Below are positions 1-12,005 of a stretch of DNA of 64,000 nucleotides, in pieces; the first letter of the stretch is position 1; every line of letters begins with the position of its first letter. The translations under genes were made by a program, and so were the position numbers. Where the stretch lies: assembly GCA_016584305.1 (NCBI GenBank), contig JACEEZ010020889.1:62001-126000 (forward strand), given 5' to 3'. The stretch is from Chionoecetes opilio (Eukaryota > Arthropoda > Malacostraca > Decapoda > Majidae). The notes under the pieces were generated by a model that saw nothing but the letters and a program-made list of their open reading frames with translations, did not search any database and was not told where the DNA came from.

Positions 1-780
1 TCAACCATGTCCAGGTATGACATCCAGAATGCTGAGAGGTTGTGTTCATCTCTTAGGGTCTCAAGATAAACTTGGAAGAGCTTCAGGATATGTGTGCATG
101 ATTCACTCTCCATCAGCTCTTGAAAGGTTCCCTGAGACACATTGCTGTGGAAGCTGTTGATGTTCTTCAGTGTTCCATCCAGATGGTGTATGTCCCTTGA
201 ATGGTTTATGAAATTTATGAATATGTTTATGAAATATGAAATAAACCCCTAAATATGGGGAAACTTGAAATATACATCGGAATAACTCTTGTAGAGAATC
301 AAATTAGCTACAAGAGCTGTTAGAATATATTTTTCAATTTCTCCCATATTTAGGGATTTATTCCAGATTTATGGGAAAATACCCAAAATTAATTTTTTTT
401 AGGGTAAATCCCAAAATATGAGGAAATTTGAAAAATACCTAGGAACAACTCTGGTAGAGAATCAAATTCTACATAGGTGTCCAAAGTTTCGCAACGATCG
501 TGTGATTGATTTTAAAGAAAATGAGGAAAACCCCGAGCGTCACGCTGAAAATCTTTTTTTATGGGTAGCACCCCCATTGCATCAAAAAATCAGACTAAGC
601 TACCAGTGCGGGAAGGCTATCATATCTTAATGTATTTACAGTCACTCTATAAACATTTTAGTACCATTCGTGTTTAGTCACCCCAGGTGGTACCGATATC
701 TGGCCTGGCTCATGGACTAATAGGGGTTCCTTGGAATATGAAAAATTAGTACAGGGGTTCCTCCAAGGTGTAAAGGTTGG
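1..780. other. Unassigned A/T-rich sequence with a 60-bp direct repeat
   Basis: No gene is recognisable here. The one visible structure is an imperfect direct repeat of about 60 bp at 246-305 and 410-468; both copies read CC(C)nAAATATG(A/G)GGAAA..TTGAAA and end in GTAGAGAATCAAATT. Open frames here are short and have no recognisable domain. Confidence 0.5.
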
Positions 781-784
781 GAAT

Positions 785-1045
785 CACTGATGTAGGGTGA
801 TGGGTAATGGGTGAGTGAATGGGTGGGGTGATGGGTAATGGGTGTGGGGTGATGGGTGAGTGAATGGGTGGGGGGTGATGGGTGATGGAATAGATGGGGG
901 TGATGGGAAATGGGTGAGTGAATGGGTGTGTGGTGATGGGTAATGGGTGAGTGAATGGGTGGGGGGTGATGGGTAATGGGTGTGTGAATGGGTGGGGGCT
1001 GATGGGTAATGGGTGAGTGAATGGGTTGGGGGTGATGTGAATGGG
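785..1045. repeat. G/T-rich minisatellite, ~30-bp unit
   Basis: About eight degenerate units of the form GGTGATGGGTAATGGGTG followed by AGTGAATGGGTGG run head to tail. The array is strongly strand-asymmetric (almost no C on the + strand). Histidine/proline/threonine-rich frames read from the other strand are by-products of the repeat. Confidence 0.85.
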
Positions 1046-1140
1046 TTGGCGTTAATACATACAATCATGATTTCAGGAAAGCTAGAATGGGCTATCTGGA
1101 GCGTCTGTGTTTGGTGGGCCTTCGGCCCACCAAACAGACC
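1045..1140 (+). repeat. Fragment of a dispersed repeat (GTCGCC-MITE family interior) plus hairpin
   Basis: The stretch GGCGTTAATAC..ACAT..CATGATTTCAGGAAAG..GGGCTATCTGGA also occurs at about 43073-43147 and, inverted, at about 53275-53350. It is followed at 1103-1139 by a hairpin whose arms contain TTTGGTGGGCC and GGCCCACCAAA around a TTC loop. Confidence 0.65.
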
Positions 1141-1249
1141 AATAGCCCTCCGCAGGAGCTAGCCAAAAAGTCCGCCCGGAGGGCGGCTTTGCGGCTAGTA
1201 GACCATATAACTCAAATTCGCCTATTAAAAAATTATTTTCATATTGTCA

Positions 1250-2165
1250 CGGCGGACTCTCCCCTTAACAATATCCCTCTATTTCTATATCCCGGCGTTA
1301 GTGGGTATTCACATACGAGACATGGCAGTGGCGGTACATGGTTGTTGATAGCTGAGTGGCTGAGCGACTACAATGACGAAACAGCTTCGCCAGCGAATCA
1401 CAGTATTTCTCAAAAAGTTTCAGGCAATCACAAGGCTTCCACGCTCTCAGCTTTGTTTACAAATTTATCGTCCACACCAAAATCAGCTGTCCGTACTTAA
1501 TTCTCAAAAAGTAAGTCATTCCATAATTCCTTCTTTCCCTGTGTCACCTTCGGCAACACATGTTTCCACCTCCACACATTCCTTATATTCTCCAGCTATT
1601 CCATCATTCCTTCTTTCCCTGCCACACCCCCGGCTAACACACGGTGCCCATTCACTGCTGGGTGGACAGGGGCTCGGTTTATAATCAAGGAAAAGTGCAC
1701 AGTGCACACCACATACGTGTAGGTGCTGTCTGCCACAGAGCCATGCGTGGTGGTGTCTGGCATCGCTAGTCGCTACTCGGCGGGTCGAGATTCCGCTCTC
1801 ACCACTCTTGGCACATCACAAAACAAACTCACCACAAGCGCCTGGGTTTGTTGTATGGCCTAATTTCGTTTGTATACTTGCCCTGTTCAGTTGTTGAGTC
1901 AGAAAACATCATATATACTAAATTTGTGAGGATTTTTATGTACGTAGTACCTTAACATCACCATACAGGCAGTTGCCGTATTTTAGCGTGTGAACAACAA
2001 CTCTGACGTCATCAATCTCCTCTGCGAATGCCAAATCAGCTGATGACACTTGTTAAGTTGTAAAGCATGGATGTTAGCGTCTGTGAATGTGCCCCTTGTA
2101 GTGATGCTAATATTCGTGATATATGGCGACATTAGTGCAGTGGCGACTATGGTGTTGTTTACGGT
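1250..2165 (+). repeat. GTCGCC-MITE family, copy 1
   Basis: Similar sequence recurs at 17286-17834 and, inverted, at 41745-42350. Shared stretches include GCGCCTGGGTTTGTT..ATGGCCTAATTTCG, CTTGCCCTGTTCAGTT.TTGAGTCAG and CTCTGACGTCATCAATCTCC. The right end, TGGCGACATTAGTGCAGTGG..TTTACGGTA, matches the inverted ends of the complete-looking element at 42910-43498. No transposase is visible, so the family is probably a non-autonomous DNA transposon of unassigned superfamily. Confidence 0.6.
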
Positions 2166-2570
2166 AGGTGCTCATCAAAATTCTGCTTCCTCAACATCTA
2201 TCGAAAAGAGCGCACACCATCGGGAGAAAAAAAATTGCTACTAATTGTGTTATTCCGTGCATCAGGAGACTCCAGCAGCTTATTAATCTCCTCCCCTCTC
2301 TGTTTATCACAACACTCATGACACACAACTATAACTTAATCAATAAATGATTTGTGAACGTCCTTGTACAACTCAGCTTCACACACACCAAGACTAAGGA
2401 TGCCCAACCATGAATTTCTTAATCAACCAACATGAAATGAAGGGTGTGGGCCATGTACCTGTAGCTATTCAGGACTGCGTCCGGCAGGCCGAGGCTCTTC
2501 ACATACACGTATAAAGTGGTGGTGATGAAAGCACCTGTATTTCAAAAGGCGTTAAAATCTATTATGTTGT

Positions 2571-2572
<2 letters not shown>

Positions 2573-2660
<88 letters not shown>
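2573..2660. repeat. (GA)n microsatellite
   Basis: An almost uninterrupted GA tract of about 85 bp, followed by an A/G-rich tail to about 2700. Confidence 0.97.
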
Positions 2661-2663
<3 letters not shown>

Positions 2664-2965
2664 AAAAGGGAGGGGGTAAGGGAGAGAAAAAGGGGAAAGA
2701 AGACAGAGCCTAAAACTACAGAGCAATCTCCCTCAGTCTTCGGCAAGACCCTGTCAGAAGTCATCCACCATTACCAGCAGGATCACGCCCTTCACCACAC
2801 ACGGATCCTCAGCAACACACAGTTCGGGTTCCGCCCTAAAGGTCCACTAACGACATCCCCCTCCTCATGTCCACCTCATGGCACCAATCCCTGGTCAGAG
2901 GACACCGACATATCCGTCATCGCTATCGGCAAGAGCAGAATAATCTGCCATGTCACTCATGTCCT

Positions 2966-3330
2966 CTACGAGAAGGCTTAAGTGGAGGTTAAGATGCCAC
3001 CCAATAGGGTTGTCATCAATAAAACAGCGGCAGCATTCGGTATAATTATTGGTTTCCCACGGGTCATTGGTGCTGTAGATGGCACTCATATACCCATTAA
3101 AGCTCCACATGGAAATGAGCACATATTTGTAAACCGGAAAAGTATTCAATCTTTGAATTTACAAGTGGTTTGCAATGGTGAGCAAGTAATTACCAGCTTC
3201 TGTGTCAGATTTCCTGTCAGCACACATGATGCCTACATCTGGGGAAGTTGTTCTCTGTGAGACAGATTTGAGGCAGGAGCTTTTAGAGACACTCATCTGC
3301 TTGCATGCATCTTGATTGTCTTAATATAAT
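2966..3330 (+). pseudogene. PIF/Harbinger (HARBI1-like) transposase fragment
   Basis: The frame from about 2982 contains FPRVIGAVDGTHIPIKAP and then a stretch ending NLQVVCN, the hallmark first block of the DDE_Tnp_4 nuclease fold (VGAVDGTHI.I..P). Downstream, D..IW is followed by an in-frame TGA at 3258 and then DRFEAGAF.DTHLL in the same frame, which is also typical of the family. Only about 110 of the usual 350-400 residues remain; the N-terminal helix and the last catalytic acidic block are absent. The coding is therefore a relic with at least one nonsense codon. Neighbouring sequence shows no terminal repeats I can pair with it, so the original element's limits are unknown. The family moves DNA by cut-and-paste into TWA sites; several MITEs in this window have such flanks (14195, 46321, 57785). 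Confidence 0.85.
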
Positions 3331-3566
3331 TAATTGTTTAGTTCCATCCCTATGATTGATAGGGTAATTATATATAAACCAGACTAAATCGTGGTGAGAC
3401 GAGGCTATACTCCCAATTTAACATTACCTAACCTAATGATAATTTAACTGAAGCTGTAGTTTTTAATTATAGGCTGTATAAATGACAGGGACATGGCTGC
3501 ATCATTACAGTGTGACTTAAACTACAGTGACACTTGTACTATCTAGAATTTTTCAATACGGAATTG

Positions 3567-3602
3567 AAAAAAAAAATTATATATATATATATATATATAT
3601 AT
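3567..3602. repeat. (AT)n microsatellite
   Basis: Short AT tract immediately outside the left arm of the foldback element. Confidence 0.9.
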
Positions 3603-3664
3603 TGCAAGTGGCAATAGATACCGTTAGAGTACCTATATTATATAGAGTAGCGACAACTCGATTT

Positions 3665-4143
3665 GTGGGCGCCATCTTAGCGCCAGAGCCTCTTCGTTCA
3701 CCCAAGACCCGGGGAAGTTCTCAAGGCATTACCCCGCAGTATATCATGTTATACATGTATAAAGGATAGACTGTTATCTTCGGAAATGCTTGTTCTATAA
3801 GATTATCACATAAAACATAGTAAAACACATTAAATAAAGGTCATTATGAGACTCTGAAGAAATATGATGAACTTAAAACTCGTCGTCATGTATAACTTTG
3901 TGGGACAGCTTATAAGATGGCAGATATCAATAGAAGCAGAATTTTATTAGCTTTCCATTGACATATTTCGTTTTCTGATACATACAGTAGTACCATGCAA
4001 ACATTAGCCTTAACTAAATAAATTGCGGCGGCGTCGACCGCTCTCTCTCTCTCTCTCTCTCTCTCCGTGAAAGAGAGAGAGATAATTATATAAGTGAAAG
4101 AGATGAGTGAGAGATATGAGAGTAACCAAAAAACCTTTATAAT

Positions 4144-4146
<3 letters not shown>
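3665..4146 (+). repeat. Left inverted arm of foldback element (family C)
   Basis: This arm is repeated in inverted orientation at 6072-6646 and recurs at 59527-60405. Shared blocks include GGGCGCCATCTTAGCGCC, CCCCGCAGTATATCATG, GATTATCACATAAAACA, GGTCATTATGAGACTCTGAAG and TATTTCGTTTTCTGATA. A (CT)n run and CCGTGAAAGAG continue the symmetry to about 4146. The family relative at 48136-50150 carries a diverged version of the same arm. Confidence 0.85.
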
Positions 4147-5440
<1,294 letters not shown>

Positions 5441-5672
5441 TTATCACACTGTTTCGATTGTCCGACTCTCGTTTCGATCGCCACATACGAGCCGAAATGT
5501 TACCTGTAAACTATTGTTCATTCAGTCCTCTGCCAACCTAGACAACATACACACCAAGGTTTGCTAAGTATAAATTGTGTCTTTATTTTTAGATAATGTA
5601 GGATTATTTTATTGTTTAAAAAAATTCTTTTAGATGTTCGCTTTTTAACAGTATAGTATATTAATTTTTAAA
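5441..5672 (+). other. Probable 3' untranslated part of the Penelope-like element
   Basis: Non-coding A/T-rich sequence between the endonuclease stop and a hammerhead-like motif. It contains TACGAGCCGAAATGTTACC at about 5489. No boundary to other DNA is visible. Confidence 0.4.
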
Positions 5673-5680
5673 CTATTTTA

Positions 5681-5716
5681 GCCTGACGATGCCAAGTGTC
5701 TTTTGGCGAAACGTTG
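5681..5716 (+). ncRNA. Hammerhead-ribozyme-like core
   Basis: CTGACGA (5683-5689) is followed by a 5-bp stem GCCAA/TTGGC (5691-5695, 5703-5707) and GAAA (5708-5711), then CGTTGCACG, which can form a short third stem. Penelope-like elements are known to carry minimal hammerhead ribozymes outside their coding region, so position and parts fit. An extra T at 5690 and the lack of a clear UH cleavage dinucleotide argue that it is degenerate or not catalytic. Confidence 0.35.
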
Positions 5717-5797
5717 CACGCCCATAAACAACCCCAAGAATGACGAGTGTCTTTGTCACCCTGAAATGTCAACATGTATCGACCTAAGAATACCAAC

Positions 5798-6070
<273 letters not shown>

Positions 6071-6071
6071 A

Positions 6072-6690
<619 letters not shown>

Positions 6691-6699
6691 GATACCCTA

Positions 6700-8292
6700 G
6701 GTACCGTACACCGTAACCACAATATAACCACACCGTGACCGTACACCACAGAACATCCTATACTACGATACTCTTGTAACATAAATTTTCTCAGATAGTT
6801 TTGAAAAAGATAATATTTGTCGTGGCCATGGGTACAACATCAAAACCAATATTATAGCAATAGGCATATTCAGCCAGCACCAGCTATACACTATAGTTAG
6901 ACAGATATATCAGAAAGGCCAAAGTCGGCTCTATAGCTAATAGTGCCTTAAACGCTGTGAAACTGCCAATTGGAAATTAATGAAAAAAAGAAATATAGTA
7001 AACTAAAGAAAATATTGGACACCATCACTCACTGAATTATTCAATCTAGGGCATCTAGTCTTAATCAACCAAACTTATTATATTCATTAATTGCAGAATG
7101 CTATCAGAGTTATTGATATAAAGATTTTCAATGTGAATGAATGATGAATTTATTGTTTTCTGCCAGCTCCATGACATACCTGGCAGTACAGATTGTAGAA
7201 CAAGCATCTAGCATTGCTATATTTATTTTCCACTTTTTTTTTTTAAATGATAAAGAACTGGCCAAGGGAAAAAAAAAAAGAGCTAACAAAAAGCCCACTT
7301 AGTTGCCAGTCCCTATAAGGAAAAATGTAAGAGAATTATAAAAAGGGGGGTGGGCCAATTTAGCTCGGGATAATGTTGTGTCTTGTTACTTCTCTCCTGA
7401 AGACATTTAAGTCCTGGGAAGGTGGAAAAATATAAACAGGAAGAGTTCCAGAGATTACCTGCAATCAATGCACCATACTGAAAATGTAGCAAAAACATCC
7501 TTACGTACTGTCATTTGGTTATATTGTGTATGGTGTCAAATTTAAAGCCATTCAAGATATCAAAAAAAATATAATTTTGAAAAGACAACACTTTCTTCAT
7601 ATATAGATTTCACAATATTGATCAATTACAATGCTAAGATAGGAAAGACATCTACATTTTGTTTATATGCAGTGTTTACTTCATTACTAATTCTAGAAAA
7701 TATAAGGAAACAGCTTTACTCATCAATTCCCAAAGGCTTCATTTTCATGGTTTATAAGTTTGATATTCTAAATATTGGTAACCAGAAAACGCTTAATCTT
7801 AATTACATTTTGAACTACCTCTTCGTAAAACAAAATGTCCAAAAGTATGTCTAGTGGTACAGTCACTGGTACTTACATACTCCCTAACCATCACTATCTT
7901 TATTTACTTGATTTGTCTGTGTTGAATAAAGCATTAAAGTAACTTTGCACCCGTGTTGATATTTAGAATATCAGTAATTTTGTGGGGGAAACAGCATGCA
8001 GAAGTGACGTGCTGAAGAGAGAGAAAAAAATCAGAGTACTGCTCAGATTATTTGTTTATATTGACTTGTGTTGAAAAGTAGGTTTCAATGGTTAATGGAA
8101 TATGTAAAAAGCTAAAATTAAAATATGCAGCTACATACCCCAAATACATTTTTTATGGCTTAACCAAACATTTTAACAAGTTGACAGGACAGTCCACCTG
8201 GACTAGGCTGCGGTGTGGACACCACCCGGCTCTTCAGAGCAATCAGAAGAGACTGGATGGGTCCACAGCAGATGCCTGTGTTTCCGTGTAGA
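6700..8292. other. Unassigned A/T-rich sequence
   Basis: No coding domain, terminal repeat or RNA gene is recognisable. The last ~130 bp (from about 8163, ACAGTCCACCTGGACTAGG) directly precede the shared SINE core and may be an unrelated or divergent SINE head. Confidence 0.5.
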
Positions 8293-8424
8293 CGGCCAAA
8301 ATCTTTCTGGGCCGTCGACTGGCCTAACGAGTGGCCTAAGAACACCCACATGCCCTGCCCATTCTACCTTCGATTGCGAGTGCATCGGAGGACACAGGGG
8401 GGCGGCATGAGCTTCTAATCACAG
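8293..8424 (+). repeat. SINE body, 5' part (split copy 1)
   Basis: From CCAAAATCTTTCTG to the break at TCACAG this matches the body of the complete SINE at 53924-54276, including GTGGCCTAAGAACACCCACA, TTCGATTGCGAGTGCATCGG and GGGGCGGCATGAGC. The tRNA-like head of the other copy is absent here. Confidence 0.85.
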
Positions 8425-9004
8425 TCAATCAATCATTGGGGGCATACGACGGGTTGCGCGTCGCCTCGCCCACCCTACAACGCCACTCCTAGGGGTCACC
8501 ACGCGCGAGTCCCCATGCAGGCTCCTTTCCCATACCAAGCAACTCTCGATAAGAAACATCAACTTGCCTCAGCCACGAGCCTTGTGTGCGCCCCCTTGGC
8601 CTCCTTCACGCCGGATTGTCTCTTACAGATACAACCCGATGGGAAGGATCGGTTTCAGGGTAGCGTGCCACATGCCCATATAGCCGAAGTTGGCGCAGAC
8701 GGACTATGCAGGTAATAGGCCTCTATTCAGTCTCACGGTGCAATCGCTGATTTGACACGTAATCATCCCAGCTATACCCCATGATTCTGCGAAGACACTT
8801 ATTACCAAAGGCATCAATTCGTCTCCGCTATTTAGTGTCTATGTCTCACAACCATAGAGTAATATAGGGATCACAAGCGACTTGAAGATCCGGATCTTTC
8901 TCCTCCTGCACAGGTACCGACAACGCCAAATACTCCCGCTGAGCGAGTCCATAACACGGTGGGCTATGCCAATCTGCCGTAAGACTTCTTGACGTGACCC
9001 GCCG
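8425..9004 (-). mobile_element. RTE-like LINE, 5'-truncated copy 1, inserted in a SINE
   Basis: This reverse-strand insert of 580 bp matches the 3' part of the LINE copies at 12006-13580 and 28885-31126. It starts with the tail TCAATCAATCATTG and runs back through the reverse-transcriptase C-terminal region (translated strand: RRKIRIFKSLVIPILLYGCET). The target duplication TCACAG stands at 8419-8424 and 9005-9010, exactly at the break of the surrounding SINE, so both borders are certain. Compared with copy 2 a short part of the frame is missing and disrupted near 8820, so it is a dead fragment. Confidence 0.9.
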
Positions 9005-9147
9005 TCACAGGCGTCACTATAACAATCCTGCCTGCGCCACCACGGGCGAGGGCCAACCATCACAGCCCTCAAGTGAACCTACCTACTATCTGCCTTAGAA
9101 GTCACTGCCTACAGACGCTATAGGCCAAGATGTAAACAAAACAAAAT
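9005..9147 (+). repeat. SINE body, 3' part (split copy 1)
   Basis: This resumes the SINE at TCACAGGCGTCACTATAA and continues through CCTGCCTGCGCCACCACGGG to GACGCTATAGGCCAAGATGT, ending in an A-rich tail, parallel to 54114-54276. Confidence 0.88.
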
Positions 9148-9399
9148 ATTTGTTTATATATTTATTTATTGCATAGGGCTAATTCGTTAAAATCCGATAT
9201 TTTTTTTGTTTTTTTGCCAAATTTAACATGAATAAGCAACTCCAATACTTTTTTTTTGTAGCTTTCACTAAGTCTGTCATTGAATTGTGTATGAAGTGTC
9301 AACAAATTCCAGGGTAATGTACCCTACGACTGTACCCTAAGTTTGGATTTGGTATATGATGCCGTTTTCATGAAATGTAAAGACATGCTTATGATAACC

Positions 9400-9800
9400 T
9401 ATAATTTTGTATAACCTTAGATTTGACAAGTGTTTGTGGGCCCTTCGGACCCATGTATTGATGTTTGTAGACCACATTCCGTGTGATTCCAACCCTTTGT
9501 GTTCCGTGTGATTCCAACACACACACTCACACACGCACACAAACGTCCATGAGTCTACTGAGTTTGTGGAATGCGGCAAGACGTTACCGCAGAGCTTTTC
9601 CTGTAATCTAATACTTCTAAAGTGTTTTTAGTCCAAAACCTCCCTTCAAAATTATTCAATCGACATGGAACCAAGCCGCTTACCACCTACGATTTGTTTG
9701 CGATTTTTTTAGCCTACTCTCATCAAAATTGAATTTACAGTTTCGGCTACCCAAAACAGACAGACAGACACACAGACACACGGCTACTCCTATAGTATAT
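9400..9800 (-). repeat. Helitron-like repeat, unit 1
   Basis: This is repeated at 10590-10935. Read on the reverse strand the unit begins TCTAATATACTATAGGAGT and continues with CCGTGTGTCTGTGTGTCTGTCTGTC and GGGTAGCCGAAACTG. A TC start with a TAATATACTATA box followed by TCTGTCTG repeats is seen at 5' ends of arthropod Helitron-type elements. I find no hairpin-CTAG 3' end or Rep/helicase coding, so the assignment is tentative. Confidence 0.4.
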
Positions 9801-9807
9801 TAGAAGT

Positions 9808-10492
9808 ATAGGCGTCCAGCCTCTGGCCCCTTTGCTTTTGGCTCAGTTCTTGCGGCTGGAACGTGGCAGCGAGCCACGTTTTAGCCAATTAACTCATGAC
9901 GCTAATTACTAATTAAGGGCTTGTTCTACGCAAAAAGTTTGTTTCACAGACCCCCATTGATTTTGACAGCACTACTTGCATGTCAAATTTCATCTCAATC
10001 CGACAATATTTAGGAGTAGTTATTCACTTTTTGGCTTAAACTTGGTTCCACTCCACATACATGAATGGGTCTATGGTAACTAGCAGCTCGCTTCGATCGC
10101 TGCCAATTAGATCAAGTATAGGCGTCCAGCCTCTGGCCCCTTTGCTTTTGGCTCAGTTCTTGCGGCTGGAACGTGGCAGCGAGTCACGTTCCAGCCAATT
10201 AACTCATTACGCTAATGACTCATTAAGGGCTTGTTCTACGCAAAAGTTTGTTTCACAGACCCCCATTGATTTTGACAGCACTAATAGCATGTCAAATTTC
10301 AGCTCAATCCGACAATAATTAGGAGTAGTTTACGCTCATTACTCATTAAGGGCTTGTTTTACGCAAAAAGTTTGTTTCACAGACCCCCATTGATTTTGAC
10401 AGTACTACTTGCATGTCAAATTTCAGCTCAATCCGACAATGTTTAGGAGTAGTTATTCACTTTTTGGCTTAAACTTGGTTCCACGGGTCTTA
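9808..10492. repeat. Tandem partial copies of a ~250-bp repeat
   Basis: Three successive copies begin at about 9808, 10117 and 10331 (the last truncated). Each contains GGGCTTGTTCTACGCAAAA, CAGACCCCCATTGATTTTG and CAATCCGACAAT.., and the first and third end GGCTTAAACTTGGTTCCAC. They lie between the two Helitron-like units and probably belong to the same element family. Confidence 0.75.
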
Positions 10493-10589
10493 TGGTAAGA
10501 AGCAGTTCGCTTCGCTCGCTGCCAACAACATGTGATTGCAAACTCCAATCGTGTTGTTGCAGTCGTTGGTCACTGGTCAAAGTGCCTCG

Positions 10590-10935
10590 GGGTAGACCAC
10601 GTTCCGTGTGATTCCAACCCTTTGTGTTCCGTGTGATTCCAAATTTCCAACACACTCACTCACACGCACACAAACGTCCATGAGTCTACTGAGTTTGTGG
10701 AATACGGCAAGACGTTACTGCAGAGTTTTTCCTGTAATCTAATACTCCTAAAGCGTTTTTAGCACAAAACCCCCCTACAAAATGATTCAATCGACATGGT
10801 ACCAAGCCGCTTACCACCTACGATTTATTTGCGATTTTTTGAGCCCACTCTCATCAAAATTGAATTTACAGTTTCGGCTACCCAAAACAGGCAGACAGAC
10901 ACACAGACACACGGCTACTCCTATAGTATATTAGA
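10590..10935 (-). repeat. Helitron-like repeat, unit 2
   Basis: Near-identical to 9470-9800 (CCGTGTGATTCCAACCCTTTG, CACAAACGTCCATGAGTCTAC, CAATCGACATGG.ACC), ending at the same TATAGTATATTAGA. The duplication of unit plus spacer suggests tandem insertion or unequal exchange. Confidence 0.7.
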
Positions 10936-10945
10936 TACCTGTTAA

Positions 10946-11574
10946 CCCCTTGAGACCCAGAACGTAATTTTCAATGTAATGACGAGCGAGCGCGAAGCGC
11001 TCGTGAGTCCTCACTGGTACGGGATTTTTCCGGGATAAGCAGCCTACCCGACCCGACCGAGCATCACGCTTTTCAGGAGCTTATATCTTTGGAATCCCGC
11101 TTCCGATTGACAAGCGGTTTTCGCCATCTGATAGCCCCATTCAATCCCTTTTGTGCTTGACATGTTTTGTCTCATGTGAGGGGTCAGCATGGCGCGTGGC
11201 GCGTACCGCGTGAGGGGTGTCAGACAACGTTATCTTGCTTTAGCTGAGAAACGGCTGTACCGACTAAGTTGAAATTTGGTGTGTGGTTTGAGACCACACA
11301 CCTAACAATGTCACACAGGTCAAACTCCGGATGACGCCGCACGTGCGCACGTGCAGCAGGTTTCTACGGGCTCGCTCGTCCTTCGCCGATTAAGGCGTCT
11401 TACTGGTTTGACTACCATTAGAAGATTGTAATGACTATAAGCAATATTTTATAGATATGACCTATTTAGTATCTTTGTCGACTAACTAATTTGGTATATT
11501 CAGTGACTTCGTAATTTTAAGTCTCGACTACACACACTTTTTTATAGTAAAGGAAAAATCTGGGCGTGAAGGGG
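10946..11574. mobile_element. piggyBac-like MITE flanked by TTAA
   Basis: The 629-bp element has inverted ends CCCCTTGAGACCCAGA (left) and TCTGGGCGTGAAGGGG (right), with TTAA directly outside at 10942-10945 and 11575-11578. CCC ends and a TTAA duplication are the piggyBac signature. There is no transposase frame. The interior contains G/C-rich blocks such as GCGCACGTGC and a GAGCGAGCGCGAAGCGCTCG palindrome near 10985. Confidence 0.8.
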
Positions 11575-11578
11575 TTAA

Positions 11579-11993
11579 ACTACAGTTTTTTGGTATTATC
11601 TTCCCCATTTCGTATGTTGTGTGACCCCTCCCCTCCCTTTCCATGCTGTGCTTATGAATCTTCCAGTGACACCAACAAATGTTCAGTACGCAAACAATCG
11701 AGATGGTATATATGGCTGCACAAGATTATATAGGCATTAAAAGAAGAAATATATATATAAATAGTGATCATATGCAGTAATAAAATCTTACACAATCCAC
11801 TTCTGGATCTTACACACACAGACATGATGAGCCATTGCATCCAGGAAAGATTTTATGAATAAATATCTTTTTGCCCAGTAGCTTCAAAATGTCCTTACTG
11901 GGCGATAGTTTTCCATCACTGGCAGACATTTTGGTCGCCCAGTCAGCATGTTAAAAAATGCACTGCCAGGGGGTACGAAACCTTACACCTGGA
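11579..11993. other. Unassigned spacer
   Basis: I see no gene or terminal repeat. The stretch GGGGTACGAAACC..ACACC just before the LINE is near-identical in style to its target site GGAGGTACGAGACAT. Confidence 0.5.
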
Positions 11994-12005
11994 GGTACGA
12001 GACAT

